Shown here: positions 5,301 to 7,133 of the stretch, one piece after another
How positions within the stretch are numbered: the stretch's first letter is position 1
Layout of the letters: every line of letters starts with the position of its first letter
From: Chloroflexota bacterium
GTDB taxonomy: Bacteria; Chloroflexota; Dehalococcoidia; SM23-28-2; RBG-16-64-32
Direction of reading: 5' to 3'
DNA length: 7,133 nt
NCBI GenBank assembly: GCA_016190405.1
Contig: JACPQO010000167.1
Location: 1-7,133, forward strand
Position numbers and translations under genes: made by a program
The notes under the pieces: generated by a model
Seen by the model: the letters and a program-made list of their open reading frames with translations, nothing else
The model's database searches: none
Told to the model about the DNA's origin: nothing

Positions 5301-6677
5301 TCAGGCGTCGTCGTGCCACCGCACCTCGAACAGGCGCACAGGGTCCTCGAAGCCGCGCAGGATGGCGTCCCCCCGGTCGGCGAACAGGAACCCCTTGCCC
5401 GCCACCAGCTCGCGCACGACGTTGGAGGCCAGGATCTCGCCCCCCTGCGCCTGCGCCGCGATGCGCGCCGCCAGGATCACCGCCGTCCCGAACAGGTCGC
5501 CGCGCCCGTCTGGGTCTTCCTCCGCGATGGGCTCCCCAGCGTTCAGCCCTATGCGGACGTGTAGGGGCGCGTCATGATGCGCCCCTACGGCCGCGTTCCA
5601 CTCGGCGAACGCCCTTTGGATGGCGATGGCGCACTCCAGTGCCCCCGTCGCCGACGCGAACGACGCCATGAAGCCGTCGCCCATGGTCTTGACCTCGGAG
5701 CCGCCGTGCGACTTCAGCGCCTCCCGCACGATGCGCTCGTGCTCGCGCAGCACCTCCCGCGCCTTGACGTCGCCCAGGCGCTGGGTAAGTGCGGTGGAGC
5801 CTTCCACGTCTGTGAAGAGGATGGTGCGGACGGCTCCGCCCTCCGGGCGTGCTGCCGCCGGCGCGGCCTTCTCCTGTTCGCCCAGGAAGTCGTCTACGGC
5901 GGCGAGCACACCTTCCTCCATGTCGCCGATCCAGGGGATGGGGCGCTCAACCAGAACCAGCCGGGCGTGGGGTATCTCCGATGCGATCCTCCTCGACACA
6001 TCAATAGGCAGCAGGGGATTCTGCCTGGCGTGCAGAACCAGCGTCGGGCACTTCACCTGCGGCAGCAAGCCGACAACGTCGAAGCCCTGGCTGGCGTCCA
6101 TGAACGCCTTCAGCGTGTCGGGAGTGATCGCCTCTCGGATGAGAGCCGTCGCGAACTCCTCTAGCCGCTTGCTCACGCGAAAGCCGCCGAGGTGTATGGC
6201 GGCCGATGCATACAGCTCCCAGTCGGTCTCCCTGACCGCCCGCACCGCCTGCGTCCGGGACGAACTCCAGAAGTCAGCCCCCCGCACGCAGGCGGCCCAC
6301 AGTATGAGGTGCGACAGCCGCTCCGGATGACGGACTGCGTAGGCGACGGCGGCCGTACCAAGCAAGCCCCCAGCCCACAGAGCGAACCGCTCCACGCCCA
6401 CAGCGCCGACTACCGCCTCCAGATCAAGGACGAGAGCGTCGACGGAGAAGTCGGTGATGGCGCGCTCGGAGAGGCCGGAGCCCCTGCCGTCATACTGGGC
6501 GATCATCCTCTTCTCCGCCAAGCGCTCGAACCAGCGCCGCCACTCGGGATACTGCCCCAACAGCTGAAAGTGGCTGATCTGGCCGGGCATCAGGACCAGG
6601 GGCGCCCCCTGGCCGGTTACGGCGTAGGCGATGCTCACGCCATCGCTGGTCTTCGCGTACTGGATGCGCGGCTCCAT
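5301..6677 (-). CDS. Alpha/beta-hydrolase-like domain fused to class III nucleotide cyclase domain
   Basis: This is a 458-residue two-domain protein with no signal peptide or membrane segment. Residues 1-268 follow the alpha/beta-hydrolase fold: QYDGRGSGLSE at 61-71, the nucleophile-elbow region near 98-110, HPERL at 117-121, and a final strand and helix at 240-266. The elbow reads ALWAGGLLG rather than GxSxG, and the expected Asp and His positions hold N220 and P246, so the domain is probably a binding module rather than an enzyme. Residues 283-454 form a class III cyclase domain: FTDVEGST (288-295) with metal-binding D290, EVKTMGDGFMASF (328-340) with D334 and the purine-selecting K330, GLNAGEP (377-383), and DLFGTAVILAAR (394-405) with D394 and R405. 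The usual Asn before that Arg is I401. Product is probably cAMP if active. The ATG at 6677 has AGGGG five bases upstream. A palindromic repeat is embedded at codons 364-373. Confidence 0.88.
   Translation of the reverse strand: MEPRIQYAKTSDGVSIAYAVTGQGAPLVLMPGQISHFQLLGQYPEWRRWFERLAEKRMIAQYDGRGSGLSERAITDFSVDALVLDLEAVVGAVGVERFALWAGGLLGTAAVAYAVRHPERLSHLILWAACVRGADFWSSSRTQAVRAVRETDWELYASAAIHLGGFRVSKRLEEFATALIREAITPDTLKAFMDASQGFDVVGLLPQVKCPTLVLHARQNPLLPIDVSRRIASEIPHARLVLVERPIPWIGDMEEGVLAAVDDFLGEQEKAAPAAARPEGGAVRTILFTDVEGSTALTQRLGDVKAREVLREHERIVREALKSHGGSEVKTMGDGFMASFASATGALECAIAIQRAFAEWNAAVGAHHDAPLHVRIGLNAGEPIAEEDPDGRGDLFGTAVILAARIAAQAQGGEILASNVVRELVAGKGFLFADRGDAILRGFEDPVRLFEVRWHDDA
5561..5588. 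repeat. 28-bp near-perfect palindrome inside the cyclase coding sequence
   Basis: GTAGGGGCGC (5561-5570) and GCGCCCCTAC (5579-5588) are perfect inverted copies around an eight-base centre that is itself palindromic except for its outer pair. The element is translated in frame as V364 to L372 of the cyclase fusion, plus the first base of codon 373. It falls in the variable loop just before the HVRIGLNAGEP strand, where length changes are tolerated. It looks like a dispersed mobile repeat. Only one copy is seen in this window. Confidence 0.7.
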
Positions 6678-6710
6678 GGCGGCCCCTATTCTACGCTATC
6701 TCGCCGCGCC

Positions 6711-6756
6711 CTTCGACCTTCGACTGCGCTCAGGGCAGGCAGGCTCAGGACGAGCG
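6711..6756. repeat. REP-like intergenic repeat behind dapF
   Basis: The stretch holds CTTCGAC twice in tandem (6711-6717 and 6718-6724), CTCAGG twice (6730-6736 region and 6744-6749) and GCAGGCAGGC between them. The inverted pair CGCTC (6727-6731) and GAGCG (6752-6756) could close a stem. This arrangement resembles the widespread bacterial repeats built from TTCGAC...CTCAGGACGAGCGG. It begins three bases after the dapF stop codon and fills over half of the 81-base gap before the cyclase gene. It may act as an mRNA 3' end stabiliser or attenuator between the two genes (inference). Confidence 0.5.
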
Positions 6757-6758
6757 GG

Positions 6759-7133
6759 TCAAGCCTCCGGCCATTCTCCCTCGAACACGAACTCGGCCGG
6801 GCCGGTCAGGCGCACCTCTCCCCTGCCGTCCCACTCCACGGCCAGCGTTCCGCCCGGCTGTCTTATGTCAACGCGTTCGTCTACCAGGTTGTGCAGCCGC
6901 GCCGCCACCGTCGCTGCGCAACTGCCGCTGCCGCAGGCCAGTGTCTCCCCCACCCCCCGCTCCCACACCCGCAGATCCATGCGGTCGCGGCCCATAACCC
7001 GCGTCACCCCGAAGTTGACCCGCTGCGGGAAGGCCGGGTGGCGCTCCACCTTTGGCCCCACTTCGGCGAGCGGGTACCGCTCGATGGGCTGAGCGTAGAA
7101 CAGCACGGCGTGCGGGTTGCCCATGGACAGGCA
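6759..7133 (-). CDS. dapF: Diaminopimelate epimerase, C-terminal part (cut by right edge)
   Basis: DapF interconverts LL- and meso-diaminopimelate, the step before lysine and peptidoglycan cross-bridge precursor, by a cofactor-independent two-cysteine mechanism. The visible 124 residues carry SMGNPHAV (3-10 of the fragment), VNFGVTRV, RVWERGVGETLACGSGSCAA (55-74) and a closing GEVRLTGPAEFVFEGEW block. C67 of the fragment, in ACGSGSC, is the second catalytic Cys; the first Cys and the N-terminal half lie outside the window. The frame is intact to base 7133 and continues upstream of the internal Met at 7124, which is not the start. The stop is TGA at 6759-6761. It shares a pathway with dapL about 3.3 kb downstream on the same strand. 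Confidence 0.93.
   Translation of the reverse strand, partial: CLSMGNPHAVLFYAQPIERYPLAEVGPKVERHPAFPQRVNFGVTRVMGRDRMDLRVWERGVGETLACGSGSCAATVAARLHNLVDERVDIRQPGGTLAVEWDGRGEVRLTGPAEFVFEGEWPEA

Noticed and set aside
4787..5671. Plus-strand open frame of 294 codons
   Set aside because: It is antisense to the CoA-binding and cyclase genes and has no recognisable motif; high GC content makes such shadows common.
6688..6693. TAGAAT as a -10 element just before the cyclase gene
   Set aside because: No -35 match exists at the right distance, and the transcript would start too close to the ATG to include the ribosome binding site.
1..7133. CRISPR array, tRNA, rRNA or transposase gene
   Set aside because: No regularly spaced direct repeats, cloverleaf-like sequence or transposase motif was found by reading both strands.

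Overview
The window is GC-rich bacterial DNA in which every well-supported gene lies on the minus strand, so transcription runs from the right edge to the left. The gene set suggests an uncultivated member of the Chloroflexota, possibly Dehalococcoidia. It includes a DapL-type diaminopimelate aminotransferase, a diaminopimelate epimerase, an alpha/beta-hydrolase-like protein fused to a class III nucleotide cyclase, EthD-like proteins, a DUF433/DUF5615 pair, and dispersed GC-rich palindromic repeats. This assignment is inference from gene content; there is no rRNA or other taxonomic marker here.

Right part (about 3410-7133, in transcription order): the C-terminal part of dapF, which is cut by the window edge; a REP-like repeat behind its stop codon; a hydrolase/cyclase fusion; a CoA-binding Rossmann protein; two tandem EthD-family proteins; then a DUF433 antitoxin-like gene overlapping a DUF5615 PIN-like toxin gene. 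The toxin stop is followed after one base by the GTG start of dapL (2250-3410). dapF and dapL both belong to the aminotransferase route of lysine/diaminopimelate synthesis and bracket the cluster. The short gaps (13-81 bases) and overlapping ends suggest one or a few operons.

Middle (1853-2249): about 400 bases without a convincing gene. It holds several small hairpins, a promoter-like TTGACA-N17-GACAAT pair pointing left, and a short protein-like open frame that may be a relic.

Left part (1-1852): a small CxxC/CxxC zinc-ribbon gene, a two-CBS-domain protein, a short UDP-glucose/GDP-mannose dehydrogenase-like protein that lacks the usual C-terminal domain, and at the left edge the start of a small basic protein whose first 22 residues match the RanBP2-type zinc finger consensus exactly.

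The most notable observations are: (1) the RanBP2-type finger in a small bacterial gene; (2) a near-perfect 28-base palindrome, apparently a mobile repeat, translated in frame inside the cyclase domain; (3) the apparent loss of all three hydrolase triad residues in that fusion, plus replacement of the transition-state Asn of the cyclase; and (4) the coupling of a toxin-antitoxin pair to dapL. I do not see a complete undescribed multi-gene system.
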